DNA of 64,000 nt from Candidatus Gallacutalibacter stercoravium (lineage in GTDB: Bacteria; Bacillota; Clostridia; Oscillospirales; Acutalibacteraceae): the NCBI GenBank assembly GCA_018716975.1, contig DVJE01000036.1, positions 62,001-126,000 of the forward strand. The letters run 5' to 3'. How positions within the stretch are numbered: position 1 is the stretch's first letter; each line of letters opens with the position of its first letter. Shown here one piece after another: positions 44,435-52,305 of the stretch. The notes beneath the pieces are model-generated. The model did no database searches, was not told the DNA's origin, and saw only the letters and a program-made list of their open reading frames with translations. A program made the translations under genes and the position numbers.

Positions 44435-45280
44435 ATGGCCTGGCAACCGGATTTACAACAAATCGCAGCGGTGCTAGGATGCACCCGTTCGCGCGCGCCG
44501 TTGGTGCACGCGATTACCAACCAAATTACGATGAACGATTGCGCCAACGTGGTGTTGTCTGTGGGGGCCGGCGTGGTAATGGCGTCTTCTGTGCGCGAGG
44601 TGGAAGAGGTAGCCGGTTTGGCTGATGCCTTGGTGCTGAACACAGGCAACCCGGGAACGGATACGCTGCAGGCTATGCGGCTAGCGGGCAGGGCCGCCAA
44701 CCGCAAAGGTATCCCGGTGGTACTGGATCCCGTGGGCGCCGGATCGTCGCGCAGCCGCACAGCGCTTATCAGGCAGCTGTTGCAGGAGCTTTCCATTTCC
44801 GTGTTGCGGGGCAACGCTTCGGAATTGCGGGTGTTGGCGGGGGAGAATATTTCTTCACGCGGTGTAGACGTAAGCGTGCAAGATACTGCGTGGACGGATA
44901 TGCGCCTGCGCATGGATGAAGCGCGTGCCCTTGCCCAAAGAACCAAAGCAATTGTGGTGATGACGGGTAAGGCCGACTTTATCACCGATGGAGACAAAGC
45001 CTGTTTACTTTATAATGGGCATGAAATGTTATCTCGTATTACGGGATCCGGCTGTATGCTCTCTGCCCTAACAGGCGCTTATTGCGCGGCGCAACCGCAG
45101 CGTTTGTTTGAGGCTGCTGTAGCGGCTGCGGGCGTCATGGGGTTGGCCGGGGAGCAGGCGTATTACAAAACACATTGCCAACAGGGCGGTACGGCCAGCT
45201 TCCGGTTGCATTTGTTAGACGCTATCAGCCTAATGCGAGAGGATACCTTACAAAGGGGGCTTAAGCTTGAAGTTCGATAG
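44435..45280 (+). CDS. thiM: Hydroxyethylthiazole kinase
   Basis: 281 residues, slightly longer than the usual 265-270. Phosphorylates hydroxyethylthiazole taken up by ThiW. Motifs: PLVHAITNQITMNDCANVVLSVGAGVVMAS, VVLDPVGAGSSRSRT, VLRGNASELRVLAG, VVMTGKADFITDG and ITGSGCMLSALTGAY. GGAAAGGAAGTG upstream of the ATG. Overlaps thiE by 14 bases. Confidence 0.96.
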   Translation: MAWQPDLQQIAAVLGCTRSRAPLVHAITNQITMNDCANVVLSVGAGVVMASSVREVEEVAGLADALVLNTGNPGTDTLQAMRLAGRAANRKGIPVVLDPVGAGSSRSRTALIRQLLQELSISVLRGNASELRVLAGENISSRGVDVSVQDTAWTDMRLRMDEARALAQRTKAIVVMTGKADFITDGDKACLLYNGHEMLSRITGSGCMLSALTGAYCAAQPQRLFEAAVAAAGVMGLAGEQAYYKTHCQQGGTASFRLHLLDAISLMREDTLQRGLKLEVR

Positions 45281-45905
45281 AGATAGTTTGCTGCTTTATG
45301 CGGTTACCGATTCCTCCTGGCTAAAGGGCGGCACTTTGGAAGAAGCGGTGCGCCAAGCGGTTAGCGGCGGCGCCACGTGCGTGCAGTTGCGAGAAAAACA
45401 CTTGCCGCCGCAGCAGCTGGAGGAGTTGGCGCGGCGGGTAAAACAGGTAACCGACGCATACGGTGTTCCGTTAATCATTAATGATTCCGTATCCATAGCC
45501 CGCGCAGTGGATGCTGCCGGGGTGCATATCGGCCAGGAGGATTGCAGCGTTCAAGAAGCGCGGCGTATTTTGGGCCCAGACAAAGTGATTGGGGTATCGG
45601 CTAGAAGCGTGCAGCAGGCCCAGTTGGCGCAAAGCCAAGGGGCGAACTATTTGGGCGTGGGTGCAGTATTCGGCACCACCACCAAGGCAGACGCCAAACC
45701 ATTATCGCGGCAAATGCTGCGTGAGATTACCCAGAGCGTAACCATACCGGCAGTGGCCATTGGTGGTATTAACGAGTGTAATGTCAAAGAACTGGCCTGC
45801 TGTGGGATTGCCGGCGTTGCGGTGGTTTCCGCTTTGTTTGCCCAGCCGGATATTGTGGCGGCGGCCCACAACCTGCACCAATTGGCGGAGGGAATTGTAA
45901 AATGA
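45267..45905 (+). CDS. thiE: Thiamine phosphate synthase
   Basis: 212 residues from the TTG at 45267, overlapping thiM; AAGGGGGC lies upstream. Couples HMP pyrophosphate and thiazole phosphate to thiamine phosphate. Motifs: YAVTDSSWLKGG, VQLREKHLPPQQLEELA, LIINDSVSIARAVDAAGVHIGQED, GVSARSVQQA, YLGVGAVFGTTTKADAKP and AIGGI. Its TGA overlaps the ATG of the HAD gene (ATGA). Confidence 0.96.
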   Translation: MKFDRDSLLLYAVTDSSWLKGGTLEEAVRQAVSGGATCVQLREKHLPPQQLEELARRVKQVTDAYGVPLIINDSVSIARAVDAAGVHIGQEDCSVQEARRILGPDKVIGVSARSVQQAQLAQSQGANYLGVGAVFGTTTKADAKPLSRQMLREITQSVTIPAVAIGGINECNVKELACCGIAGVAVVSALFAQPDIVAAAHNLHQLAEGIVK

Positions 45906-46564
45906 GCTTTCGTTACGCAATTTTTGATATGGATGGAACGCTGCTTGATTCCATGCCGGTATGGGATACGGTAGGCGATGTTTTTCTTGAGCGGCATGGA
46001 TACATAGCGCCTGCGGATTTGGGCGAACGGATGCGGGATATGAGCATAGAACAAGCAGCCCGCTACTTTGTTGGCGAACTGGGTGTGAGTATGCCGATCG
46101 CGCAAATTATGGAGGAGCTAAACGGGATACCCGACGAACAGTACCGCTATCATGTGCCCTTAAAGCCCGGCGTTTTGCCTTTTTTACAGATGTTGCACAG
46201 CGCAGGCGTGAAAATGTGCGTGGCCACCGCCACCGATGCATCCAGCGCCCGGCTGGCTTTTCGGCGCCTGGGCGTTTTGGATCTGTTTGAATTTGTGCTT
46301 TCGTGCAACGATGTGGGCCGCGGCAAAGATGATCCTTTGCTGTATAACACCTGCGCCGGGCGCTTGGGCGCCGCGCCGGAAGATATTGTGATTTTTGAAG
46401 ATGCGTTATATTGCATCAAAACGGCAAAACAGGCGGGTTTTTATGTAGTGGGTGTATCCGATCCCTCCAGCGAAGGGGATCAGGCAGAAATCATGGCGCT
46501 AAGCGATCGCTTTGTCCGCCGCTTGGATCAAGCGGCGGATTTATGGCAGAAAAATAATGGATGA
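45902..46564 (+). CDS. HAD-superfamily phosphatase within the thiamine operon
   Basis: 220 residues. Motif I FDMDGTLLDSMPVWDTV, motif II in MCVATATDASSARLAF, motif III/IV GKDDPLLYN and DIVIFEDALYCIKTAKQAGF, with an alpha-helical type I cap. Related to YqaB/beta-phosphoglucomutase-like enzymes. Translation is coupled to thiE and the gene precedes thiD under a TPP riboswitch, so a role on thiamine phosphate or HMP phosphate is likely; this is an inference from position. Confidence 0.88.
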   Translation: MSFRYAIFDMDGTLLDSMPVWDTVGDVFLERHGYIAPADLGERMRDMSIEQAARYFVGELGVSMPIAQIMEELNGIPDEQYRYHVPLKPGVLPFLQMLHSAGVKMCVATATDASSARLAFRRLGVLDLFEFVLSCNDVGRGKDDPLLYNTCAGRLGAAPEDIVIFEDALYCIKTAKQAGFYVVGVSDPSSEGDQAEIMALSDRFVRRLDQAADLWQKNNG

Positions 46565-46591
46565 TGACCGATATAAAGGAGTGAATAACGG

Positions 46592-47437
46592 TTGAAACGG
46601 GTATTAACCATTGCAGGCTCTGATTGCAGCGGCGGTGCCGGCATTCAGGCGGATTTAAAAACTTTTTCGGCTCACGGCGTGTTTGGCATGAGCGTGATTG
46701 TTTCGGTGGTGGCGGAAAACACCAGCCGTGTTATCGATATTCAAGATGTAACGCCAGATATGATATTAAAACAGATAGACGCTGTTTATGAGGATATCGG
46801 TACGGATGCGGTTAAAATAGGCATGCTTTCGCAGCCGGGCTGCATGAAAGCGGTAGCCCAAGGTTTGAAAAAATATCGGCCTTCCCATGTGGTCATCGAT
46901 CCGGTCATGTATGCCAAAAACGGCTGCCCTTTGATGGATCCCGACTCGGTAGACACCATGATTTCGCTGGTAACCCCTTATGCGGATTTGTTAACCCCCA
47001 ATATTCCCGAAGCAGAAAAAATAGCGGGAATGACAATAACCAATTTGCAAGAAATGCGAGAGGCTGCACAAAGGATCTGCGCAATGGGCCCTAAGGCTGT
47101 GTTGGTAAAAGGCGGCCATGCGCAAGGGGATGCAGTAGACGTGCTGTTTGACGGCAAAGAGTTTTATGAATATACGGCGGAAAGAATCCCCACCAAAAAC
47201 ACGCACGGCACGGGATGCACCTACTCCTCGGCCATTGCGTCCAATCTTGCGCTGGGCTATTCCTTGCAAGAGGCGGTACGGCGTGGCAAAGCTTATGTAA
47301 CCACAGCGATACGGCATTCCTTGGCATTGGGGAAGGGGTGCGGCCCAACCCATCACTTTTATGATGTATACCGGTGCGGATTAAGCGAAGAGTTGAAAGA
47401 AAAATCCGGGTTTGAGCAGGAATCCACCGCTTTATAA
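46592..47437 (+). CDS. thiD: Bifunctional HMP kinase / HMP-P kinase
   Basis: 281 residues. Phosphorylates hydroxymethylpyrimidine twice to feed ThiE. Ribokinase-like motifs: TIAGSDCSGGAGIQADLKTFSAHG, KIGMLSQPG, VVIDPVMYAKNGCPL, LLTPNIPEAEKIAG, VLVKGGHAQGDAVDVLFDG and NTHGTGCTYSSAIASNLALG. TTG start with AAAGGAG nine bases upstream. Last gene of the operon; a 14-bp hairpin follows. No thiC, thiG, thiH or thiL is present here. Confidence 0.96.
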   Translation: MKRVLTIAGSDCSGGAGIQADLKTFSAHGVFGMSVIVSVVAENTSRVIDIQDVTPDMILKQIDAVYEDIGTDAVKIGMLSQPGCMKAVAQGLKKYRPSHVVIDPVMYAKNGCPLMDPDSVDTMISLVTPYADLLTPNIPEAEKIAGMTITNLQEMREAAQRICAMGPKAVLVKGGHAQGDAVDVLFDGKEFYEYTAERIPTKNTHGTGCTYSSAIASNLALGYSLQEAVRRGKAYVTTAIRHSLALGKGCGPTHHFYDVYRCGLSEELKEKSGFEQESTAL

Positions 47438-47452
47438 AGTTTGATCTCGGCT

Positions 47453-47489
47453 AAGGAGCCACATGCACTTTTGTCGCATGTGGCTCCTT
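47453..47489. terminator. Hairpin between thiD and the facing minus-strand gene
   Basis: Perfect 14-bp stem AAGGAGCCACATGC (47453-47466) with GCATGTGGCTCCTT (47476-47489). No long T run follows on either strand, so termination is probable but not certain. Confidence 0.6.
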
Positions 47490-47545
47490 GATAATCTAGG
47501 GCGTATCAGTTGGCGCCGGGGCTAGCTGTTTTTGAGGGTGAGATC

Positions 47546-47752
47546 CTATGTGTTGGGAGAATGCCATTTGCTAAGAAGGCGGAATCGCTGGTTTTGTTTT
47601 ATCGCGCCGGTTACGGTATGCAGCTGTGCGGCCGTATGCACAAAGGTGTTGTAGCGGTGCAGTTCGCATTGTGTTTCAATAGGGAGCGAAAGAAAAAAGT
47701 CGCGGCTGCTTTGGCTGTTGGAAATCAGATCGTGTAAATTTGAATATGGCAA
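47546..47752 (-). CDS. Small hypothetical protein (68 residues)
   Basis: 68 residues starting at a TTG with GGGAGGG six bases upstream, reading MPYSNLHDLISNSQSSRDFF, then SLPIETQCELHRYNTFVHTAAQLH. The pattern of a short helical domain with SRDFFLSLP and a second helix after IETQCELHRYN recalls small uncharacterised proteins common in gut Clostridia, where two helices flank an LP-x-x-x-Q-x-x-L motif. I cannot assign a function. It lies alone in a 700-base gap, faces the thiamine operon and diverges from the DUF2325 operon. An overlapping frame on the other strand lacks a ribosome site. Confidence 0.6.
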   Translation of the reverse strand: MPYSNLHDLISNSQSSRDFFLSLPIETQCELHRYNTFVHTAAQLHTVTGAIKQNQRFRLLSKWHSPNT

Positions 47753-47930
47753 AACTATCCCTCCCGCTATAAGTATGGGCGAAAATACCAATAAATATCC
47801 GAATAAAAGCAGAAATATATTTTAGCGAACGGCCCGGCGGTTAGGCGGTTGCTCTTCATTGTTTTTAGAATGAGCGTTTTATGCCGTTGAAGAGTATTTT
47901 CATAAAAATAGAGAAAAATAAAAAAACCGC

Positions 47931-47959
47931 TTGATCTTATGTGGAAAGTATAGTAAACT
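47931..47959 (+). promoter_or_regulatory. Promoter of the DUF2325-DUF3793-flavodoxin operon
   Basis: TTGATC at 47931-47936, 17-base spacer, TAAACT at 47954-47959. A palindrome begins four bases after the -10 element and would cover the start point. Confidence 0.7.
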
Positions 47960-47963
47960 GTCA

Positions 47964-47985
47964 TTAGTTAGTTTTAACTAACTAA
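47964..47985. promoter_or_regulatory. Palindromic operator 1 (DtxR-family iron-box-like)
   Basis: Perfect 10-bp arms TTAGTTAGTT and AACTAACTAA around a central TT. The arms share the TTAG..CTAA frame of DtxR/IdeR boxes (consensus starts TTAGGTTAG). The site covers the transcription start, where a repressor would block RNA polymerase. Confidence 0.7.
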
Positions 47986-48193
47986 AAGTAAATTTTATTT
48001 TTCGCACATGGTTAGTTATAACTAATTTATACATTTGGCCCTTCCTACCAATATGTTCTGATATAGTGCCAAATGCTTTAAGCCAGGGCCTGTTCGTCTA
48101 TCGTCGTTATGTGGTGCAGTCATTTGCCGGTAAGAAACAGCGGCGCCATAGTGCCGTGATTCAATAAGCCCTAAAGAGTGAAAGGAGATGTAT
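47986..48193 (+). other. Leader of the DUF2325 operon
   Basis: About 200 bases between the promoter and the first gene. Besides operator 2, I see no gene, terminator or known riboswitch here. Confidence 0.5.
48012..48025. promoter_or_regulatory. Palindromic operator 2
   Basis: TTAGTTATAACTAA is a perfect 14-base palindrome sharing the TTAGTT/AACTAA half-sites of operator 1, 26 bases further downstream in the leader. Confidence 0.65.
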
Positions 48194-48484
48194 ATGAGTA
48201 TTGTAATCGTAGGAGGCAATGAACGTATGGCCGCACAGTATGAGAGTATTTGCAAAGAGCATGGATGTAAAGCAAAAGTCTTTACCAAAGAAAACGGTTC
48301 TTTAAAAAAGAAATTGGGTTGCCCGGATCTGCTGATTTTGTTTATCAGTACCGTTTCTCATAAAATGGTGCTCAGCGTTACCCAAGAAGCGAAGAAGAAT
48401 CGGATTCCAGTAGCAAGAGTGCACACCAGCAGCGCTACGGCCTTGCGCGCGGCGTTGAGTGAATATCAGCTGGCGGCAAATTAA
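48194..48484 (+). CDS. DUF2325 domain-containing protein
   Basis: 96 residues from the ATG at 48194 (AAAGGAG six bases upstream; the ATG at 48188 touches that site). Reads MSIVIVGGNERMAAQYESIC, then PDLLILFISTVSHKMV and NRIPVARVHTSSATAL, the pattern of DUF2325, a Rossmann-like domain with a conserved start VGG and histidine-serine segment. No biochemical role is known. First gene of an operon with DUF3793 and a flavodoxin, a grouping known from clostridial ferrous-iron (feo) regions. Confidence 0.82.
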   Translation: MSIVIVGGNERMAAQYESICKEHGCKAKVFTKENGSLKKKLGCPDLLILFISTVSHKMVLSVTQEAKKNRIPVARVHTSSATALRAALSEYQLAAN

Positions 48485-48494
48485 GGAGAAGCCT

Positions 48495-49049
48495 ATGTTG
48501 GAAAAGTATCTAGTTGAGCATTGCGCCCCTACCTTAGCGTCGCTGAAAACCGCCAGCTTGTTTTGCATCAAAACCCCGGCGCAAGAGAATTTGCAATGCC
48601 AGTTGGCGCATTGGAATCAGCAGTTAAAAGAGAAAGGTCTGCGCCTGTTAACGCTGGGCACATGCAGGGGCAGAGAGCTAATTTATATTTACCGCGTTTC
48701 ACAGCTGCAAGAGGATTTAAGGCGGCCCGGCGTAGATCAATTTTTAACGGCTTATGGGTACCATAGCACCGATATCGGGGACGCAATACAAAAACTTCGG
48801 CAGCGGTTATTACAGATGGATGGAACCTTTCCTCACGAAATAGGCCTATTTTTAGGCTATCCTTTAGGGGATGTAATGGGTTTTATACAAAATGGTGGGA
48901 AAAACTGTAAGTGCGTAGGAAACTGGAAGGTATACTGTGATGAATGTGAAGCGGTAAAAAAGTTTGCGCGTTTTCAGAAATGCCGCGAAGTTTATACGCG
49001 GCTTTGGCAACAAGGAAGGACTGTTCGGCAGCTTACAGTAGCGGCCTAA
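48495..49049 (+). CDS. DUF3793 family protein
   Basis: 184 residues from the ATG at 48495 with AAGGAG upstream; it lies ten bases after the DUF2325 gene. Family features: an early CAPTLASLKTASLF segment, then LTLGTCRGRELIYIYR, and a cysteine-bearing end FPHEIGLFLGYPLGDVMGFIQ followed by GKNCKCVGNWKVYCDECEAVKKF. The four cysteines at about 148-163 could bind a metal. Its reaction is unknown, but DUF3793 genes are repeatedly found beside flavodoxin and FeoB genes in Clostridia, which suggests a role when iron is short. Confidence 0.85.
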   Translation: MLEKYLVEHCAPTLASLKTASLFCIKTPAQENLQCQLAHWNQQLKEKGLRLLTLGTCRGRELIYIYRVSQLQEDLRRPGVDQFLTAYGYHSTDIGDAIQKLRQRLLQMDGTFPHEIGLFLGYPLGDVMGFIQNGGKNCKCVGNWKVYCDECEAVKKFARFQKCREVYTRLWQQGRTVRQLTVAA

Positions 49050-49081
49050 CATAGATATTTTTAGAAATGAGGTTATTTCAC

Positions 49082-49504
49082 ATGAGCAAAGTAGCAGTGG
49101 TATATTGGAGCGGTACGGGTAACACAGAGGCAATGGCCCATTTTGTAGCGGAGGGCGCTAAAGAAGCGGGTGCGGAAGTTTCTGTGTTTACCGCTGCGGA
49201 GTTTAGCGCTGATAAAATGGATGAATTTGACGCGATAGCTTTCGGTTGCCCCTCTATGGGCGCGGAACAGCTGGAAGAGAGCGAATTTGAACCAATGTTT
49301 TCTGATTGCGAAGCCAAGCTGAAAGGCAAAAAAATTGCCTTGTTTGGTTCTTACGGTTGGGGCGATGGCGAATGGATGCGCACTTGGGAGGAAACCTGCA
49401 AGAATGACGGCGCCGTGATGGCGTGCGATTTTGTGATTTGCAATGAAGCACCGGATGCGGATGCCGAAACGGCTTGCACCGATTTGGGCAAGGCGCTGGC
49501 CTAA
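49082..49504 (+). CDS. Flavodoxin
   Basis: 140 residues. FMN phosphate loop in VVYWSGTGNTEAMAHFVAEG near the N-terminus; FGCPSMGAEQLEE (50s loop region) and FGSYGWGDGEWMRTWEE (90s loop) follow, typical of short-chain clostridial flavodoxins. Replaces ferredoxin as electron carrier when iron is limiting, which agrees with the iron-box-like operators upstream. TGAGG is the ribosome site; ATG at 49082 is chosen over an in-frame start at 49067. Confidence 0.93.
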   Translation: MSKVAVVYWSGTGNTEAMAHFVAEGAKEAGAEVSVFTAAEFSADKMDEFDAIAFGCPSMGAEQLEESEFEPMFSDCEAKLKGKKIALFGSYGWGDGEWMRTWEETCKNDGAVMACDFVICNEAPDADAETACTDLGKALA

Positions 49505-49539
49505 AGATTCGTTGCATCCATAGGCGGTTCCGTTTAAGC

Positions 49540-49576
49540 AAAAAACGGTGTGGTCTACTGCGCCACACCGTTTTTT
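49540..49576 (+). terminator. Terminator of the flavodoxin operon
   Basis: CGGTGTGG (49546-49553) pairs with CCACACCG (49563-49570), extended by A and T tracts on each side. Confidence 0.9.
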
Positions 49577-49682
49577 ATGTTCACTTTGCTTGGGCAACGG
49601 CCGCTTTCTAACCGTTTGGGGTAGAAAGAAAGCCGGTGCACTTGCCGTTTATAAAGTTAGAATTTTGACATTTTATAATATG

Positions 49683-50333
49683 TTACTCGCCCAATAGACG
49701 AAGGGCCAGCGGGGCGATTTCAGAAGGAGAATCCACTACATGGGCAATCCCCTGCATTTCATGCGGGCGAAAGCCATACCGGCAGCCAATAAAGGGAAGA
49801 TGGTTATCCATAGCCGCCTGATAGTCATACAATGTGTCGCCCACCATAACAGCCTTGTGAATGCCGGATTTCTCCAATAAACGGCGCAGGCTTTGCCCTT
49901 TATTGCTCATACCCTTTTCCAGCTCCTGAATATAATCCAGCTTTTCCATAAGATGCAAAGCGCCCAATGCGCTGGAGATGTAACGCCAATTTGAGTTGGA
50001 ACAAACAGCTGTTAAGCAACCGTTTTGGTGCAGGCAATCCAACATTTCAGGAATACCGTCATAGGCCCGGGCCAAATGCAGGTATTTTTTTTCTGCTGCT
50101 GGAATTTTGTCTTGATAAGCTTTTGCGGTAGAAGCGTCCCCGCCGGGGAAGTTAATATCCATAAACTCATCATAGGGGGCGCCATAGCTGCTGATAATGG
50201 TGGCGGGATCCAATTGGGGGAACCCCAGCTCCTGTTGCACCTGTTGGATGGCGGGAACCGAAAAAAGATCCGTGCGGTTAAGCGTGCCGTCTAGATCAAA
50301 AACGACCAAACGTTTTTCTGCATTGCTTGCCAT
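49683..50333 (-). CDS. HAD-superfamily phosphatase (phosphoglycolate phosphatase-like)
   Basis: 216 residues. Motif I FDLDGTLNRTD (about 10-20), motif II AVCSNSN, motif III in KGQSLRRLLEK, motif IV MVGDTLYDYQAAMDN. Type I cap. Similar to Gph/PGPase-like proteins; substrate not readable. ATG start with CGGAGG about ten bases upstream. A TATAAT (50378-50383 complement) upstream is a possible -10 element, but its -35 partner is poor. It stands alone. Confidence 0.85.
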   Translation of the reverse strand: MASNAEKRLVVFDLDGTLNRTDLFSVPAIQQVQQELGFPQLDPATIISSYGAPYDEFMDINFPGGDASTAKAYQDKIPAAEKKYLHLARAYDGIPEMLDCLHQNGCLTAVCSNSNWRYISSALGALHLMEKLDYIQELEKGMSNKGQSLRRLLEKSGIHKAVMVGDTLYDYQAAMDNHLPFIGCRYGFRPHEMQGIAHVVDSPSEIAPLALRLLGE

Positions 50334-50552
50334 ACTGCTGCCTCCGTCTTTAAGAAGATAAAAGGATGTCCTTGCCCATTATAACTGATTTTTAGATTGC
50401 TTGCATGATAAGTAGAAAAAAACTGCTATTCTACCAAAATTTCTGCACTTAGCCATGCAACAGCCCAGCAGGCTAACCGATCAGGGCCGGTGTCGTCAAA
50501 ATCGCTTACGCCGCCACGGCTTTAACAAAGGGATAATTTTACAAGACGATGG
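50334..50552. other. Intergenic region between the divergent HAD and coiled-coil genes
   Basis: About 220 bases. Holds the leader of the HAD gene and a short hairpin near 50413-50435 (GTAGAA..TTCTAC). Nothing else recognised. Confidence 0.5.
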
Positions 50553-50581
50553 TTGTTTTTACCGCAAGGGATTGTTATAAT
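50553..50581 (+). promoter_or_regulatory. Promoter of the coiled-coil gene
   Basis: TTGTTT at 50553-50558, 17-base spacer, TATAAT at 50576-50581. Transcription would begin near 50588, which favours the downstream GTG start. Confidence 0.7.
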
Positions 50582-50622
50582 GAAGGTACTTGTATGCTTG
50601 AGAAAATGAGGGAGGTGGCGCC

Positions 50623-50624
50623 GG
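50623..50624 (+). other. Start-codon decision for the coiled-coil gene
   Basis: The GTG at 50624 has GGGAGG (50610-50615) eight bases upstream; the ATGs at 50594 and 50606 lie only a few bases after the predicted transcription start or within that ribosome site. Confidence 0.5.
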
Positions 50625-51157
50625 TGCAAACGGATGAAAAGCAAGGCGGTCAGGCGGTGGAAACAAACGGGCAGCAACAGTTGGCACAGGAGTGCGCAGC
50701 GTTAAAAGACGCCTTACAAATGAAACAGCGGGAATTGGCGGAGCAAGAAGAGGCAATGGCCGCGTTGCAGCGAGAGATTGCAGATGAAATTGAGCGCCGC
50801 CATACGTTAGAAGCACGATTGGAACTTTTACAGCGAGACATGCACCAGTATGAGGAGTGGAAAGGTTCTGTAAAGCGGGTGCGCCAGCAGGCAGAGTCGG
50901 AAGCGTTTCGCCTGGTGGAGGAAGCCAAAGCGCAGGCGATGGATGCCGTTTGTGTGTTGGATGACGTTTTGCAGCAGATAGAGGTTTTGCGTGCCGACTT
51001 AGCCGGACTCAAAGGGGATCTGCAAATAGGTACGGCCACAGTAGAAGATCGGGTGGATTCCATGTGCTATGCCCTTGGCAGCTACCAAACCAAGCTGCGG
51101 GGGATGAAGCAACGGTTTTATGAAAAAAACGGTCTGCCTTTAGATGAAAACGAATAA
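50624..51157 (+). CDS. Coiled-coil protein of unknown function
   Basis: 177 residues from the GTG at 50624, chosen for its GGGAGG site and the promoter position (alternative ATG at 50594 adds ten residues). Nearly the whole chain is predicted coiled coil rich in Gln, Glu and Leu (QLAQECAALKDALQMKQREL, then LEARLELLQRDMHQYEEW), with a more ordered second half from RVRQQAESEAFRLVEEAKAQAM and a C-terminal YALGSYQTKLRGMKQRFYEKN. The middle AESEAFRLVEEAKAQA resembles segments of DivIVA/GpsB-like proteins, but the N-terminal lipid-binding motif of DivIVA is absent. Own promoter and terminator. Confidence 0.75.
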   Translation: MQTDEKQGGQAVETNGQQQLAQECAALKDALQMKQRELAEQEEAMAALQREIADEIERRHTLEARLELLQRDMHQYEEWKGSVKRVRQQAESEAFRLVEEAKAQAMDAVCVLDDVLQQIEVLRADLAGLKGDLQIGTATVEDRVDSMCYALGSYQTKLRGMKQRFYEKNGLPLDENE

Positions 51158-51177
51158 CGGCGGCAGGCCGCCAATGA

Positions 51178-51204
51178 TAAAAAGCTCCTGTTAGGGGCTT
51201 TTTT
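51178..51204 (+). terminator. Terminator after the coiled-coil gene
   Basis: AAAAGCTCC pairs with GGGGCTTTT around TGTTA, with T6 following. Confidence 0.85.
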
Positions 51205-51228
51205 CTATACATAAGGAGAGAAAATGTA

Positions 51229-52305
51229 ATGAAAGCTTTGGTTTACGATAAAAATGGGGCCGCTAGGCTAATCGATCGGCCGATGCCTGCGTTACATTCG
51301 CCGCAAGATGCTTTGGTGCGGGTAACCCGATCGGCAATTTGCACCAGCGATTTGCACATTTTGCATGGGGCGGTACCCCGTGCCAAACCGGGGGTAACTT
51401 TAGGGCACGAGTTTGTGGGCCAGGTGGTTCAGGTGGGCTCACAGGTAAAAAGCTTAGCAGCCGGGGATCGGGTTGCCGCTAACTGCATCACTTTTTGCGG
51501 GGATTGCTGGTTTTGCCGCCGGGGCTATATCAACAACTGTGAAAAGGGCGGATGGGAGCTTGGTTGCCGTATTGACGGCTGCCAAGCAGAATATGTGAGG
51601 GTGCCTTATGCAGAGCAAGGCCTTACCAAAATCCCCGACGGCGTATCGGATGAAGACGCTTTGTTTGTAGGCGATATTTTATCCAGCGGCTATTTCGGCG
51701 CAGAACTGTGCGAGATCCAGCCGGGCGATACGGTGGCGGTAATTGGCGCGGGGCCTGTGGGGCTATGCGCTATGGAGTGTGCGCAACTTTTTGGCGCCGC
51801 AAAGGTGATTGCGGTGGATATGGATGCCGGCCGTTTGGCGTTAGCAAAAGCGCAAGGGCTATGCCAATTAGCGATTCATCCACAGCAGGAGGATGTGGAA
51901 GCCGCAGTACTGGCCTATACCGGTGGCCGCGGCGCTGATGGGGTGGTGGAAGCGGCCGGCGGCACAGGCAGTTTTGAAACCGCTTGGCGTATTGCGCGTC
52001 CCAACGGGGTGGTGGCCCTGGTGGCAATGTATGAAACCGATCAGATACTCCCACTGCCTTCTATGTACGGCAAAAACCTTGTTTTTAAAACAGGCGGTGT
52101 AGACGCAGTGCATTGTGCGCGTTTGTTGGATTTGATTGCCGCCGGTCGGTTGCGCACGGATTTTCTTATTACGCACCGTGCGCCCTTAAACGATATATTA
52201 AAAGGCTACCGGATTTTCGCGAACAAACAAGATGGGTGCCTAAAATGGGTAAACCTACCCTACCGTGCGGATTTGCCTACCTACGATGGGGAGGAAGAAG
52301 GATGA
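51229..52305 (+). CDS. Zinc-dependent alcohol dehydrogenase (MDR superfamily)
   Basis: 358 residues. Catalytic zinc site: Cys in ICTSDLHIL, GHEFVGQVVQVG with His-Glu. The structural zinc loop is partly seen in CITFCGDCWFCRRGYINNCEKGG (four cysteines). Rossmann motif VIGAGPVGLCAMECAQLFGA. Resembles sorbitol/threonine dehydrogenase-like and alcohol dehydrogenases; substrate unknown. AAGGAGAG precedes the ATG. Stop codon overlaps the ATG of the esterase gene (ATGA), so the two act as a unit. Confidence 0.9.
   Translation: MKALVYDKNGAARLIDRPMPALHSPQDALVRVTRSAICTSDLHILHGAVPRAKPGVTLGHEFVGQVVQVGSQVKSLAAGDRVAANCITFCGDCWFCRRGYINNCEKGGWELGCRIDGCQAEYVRVPYAEQGLTKIPDGVSDEDALFVGDILSSGYFGAELCEIQPGDTVAVIGAGPVGLCAMECAQLFGAAKVIAVDMDAGRLALAKAQGLCQLAIHPQQEDVEAAVLAYTGGRGADGVVEAAGGTGSFETAWRIARPNGVVALVAMYETDQILPLPSMYGKNLVFKTGGVDAVHCARLLDLIAAGRLRTDFLITHRAPLNDILKGYRIFANKQDGCLKWVNLPYRADLPTYDGEEEG

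Noticed and set aside
47510..47737. Plus-strand frame of 75 codons after thiD
   Set aside because: No ribosome site and it overlaps the better supported minus-strand gene at 47546-47752.
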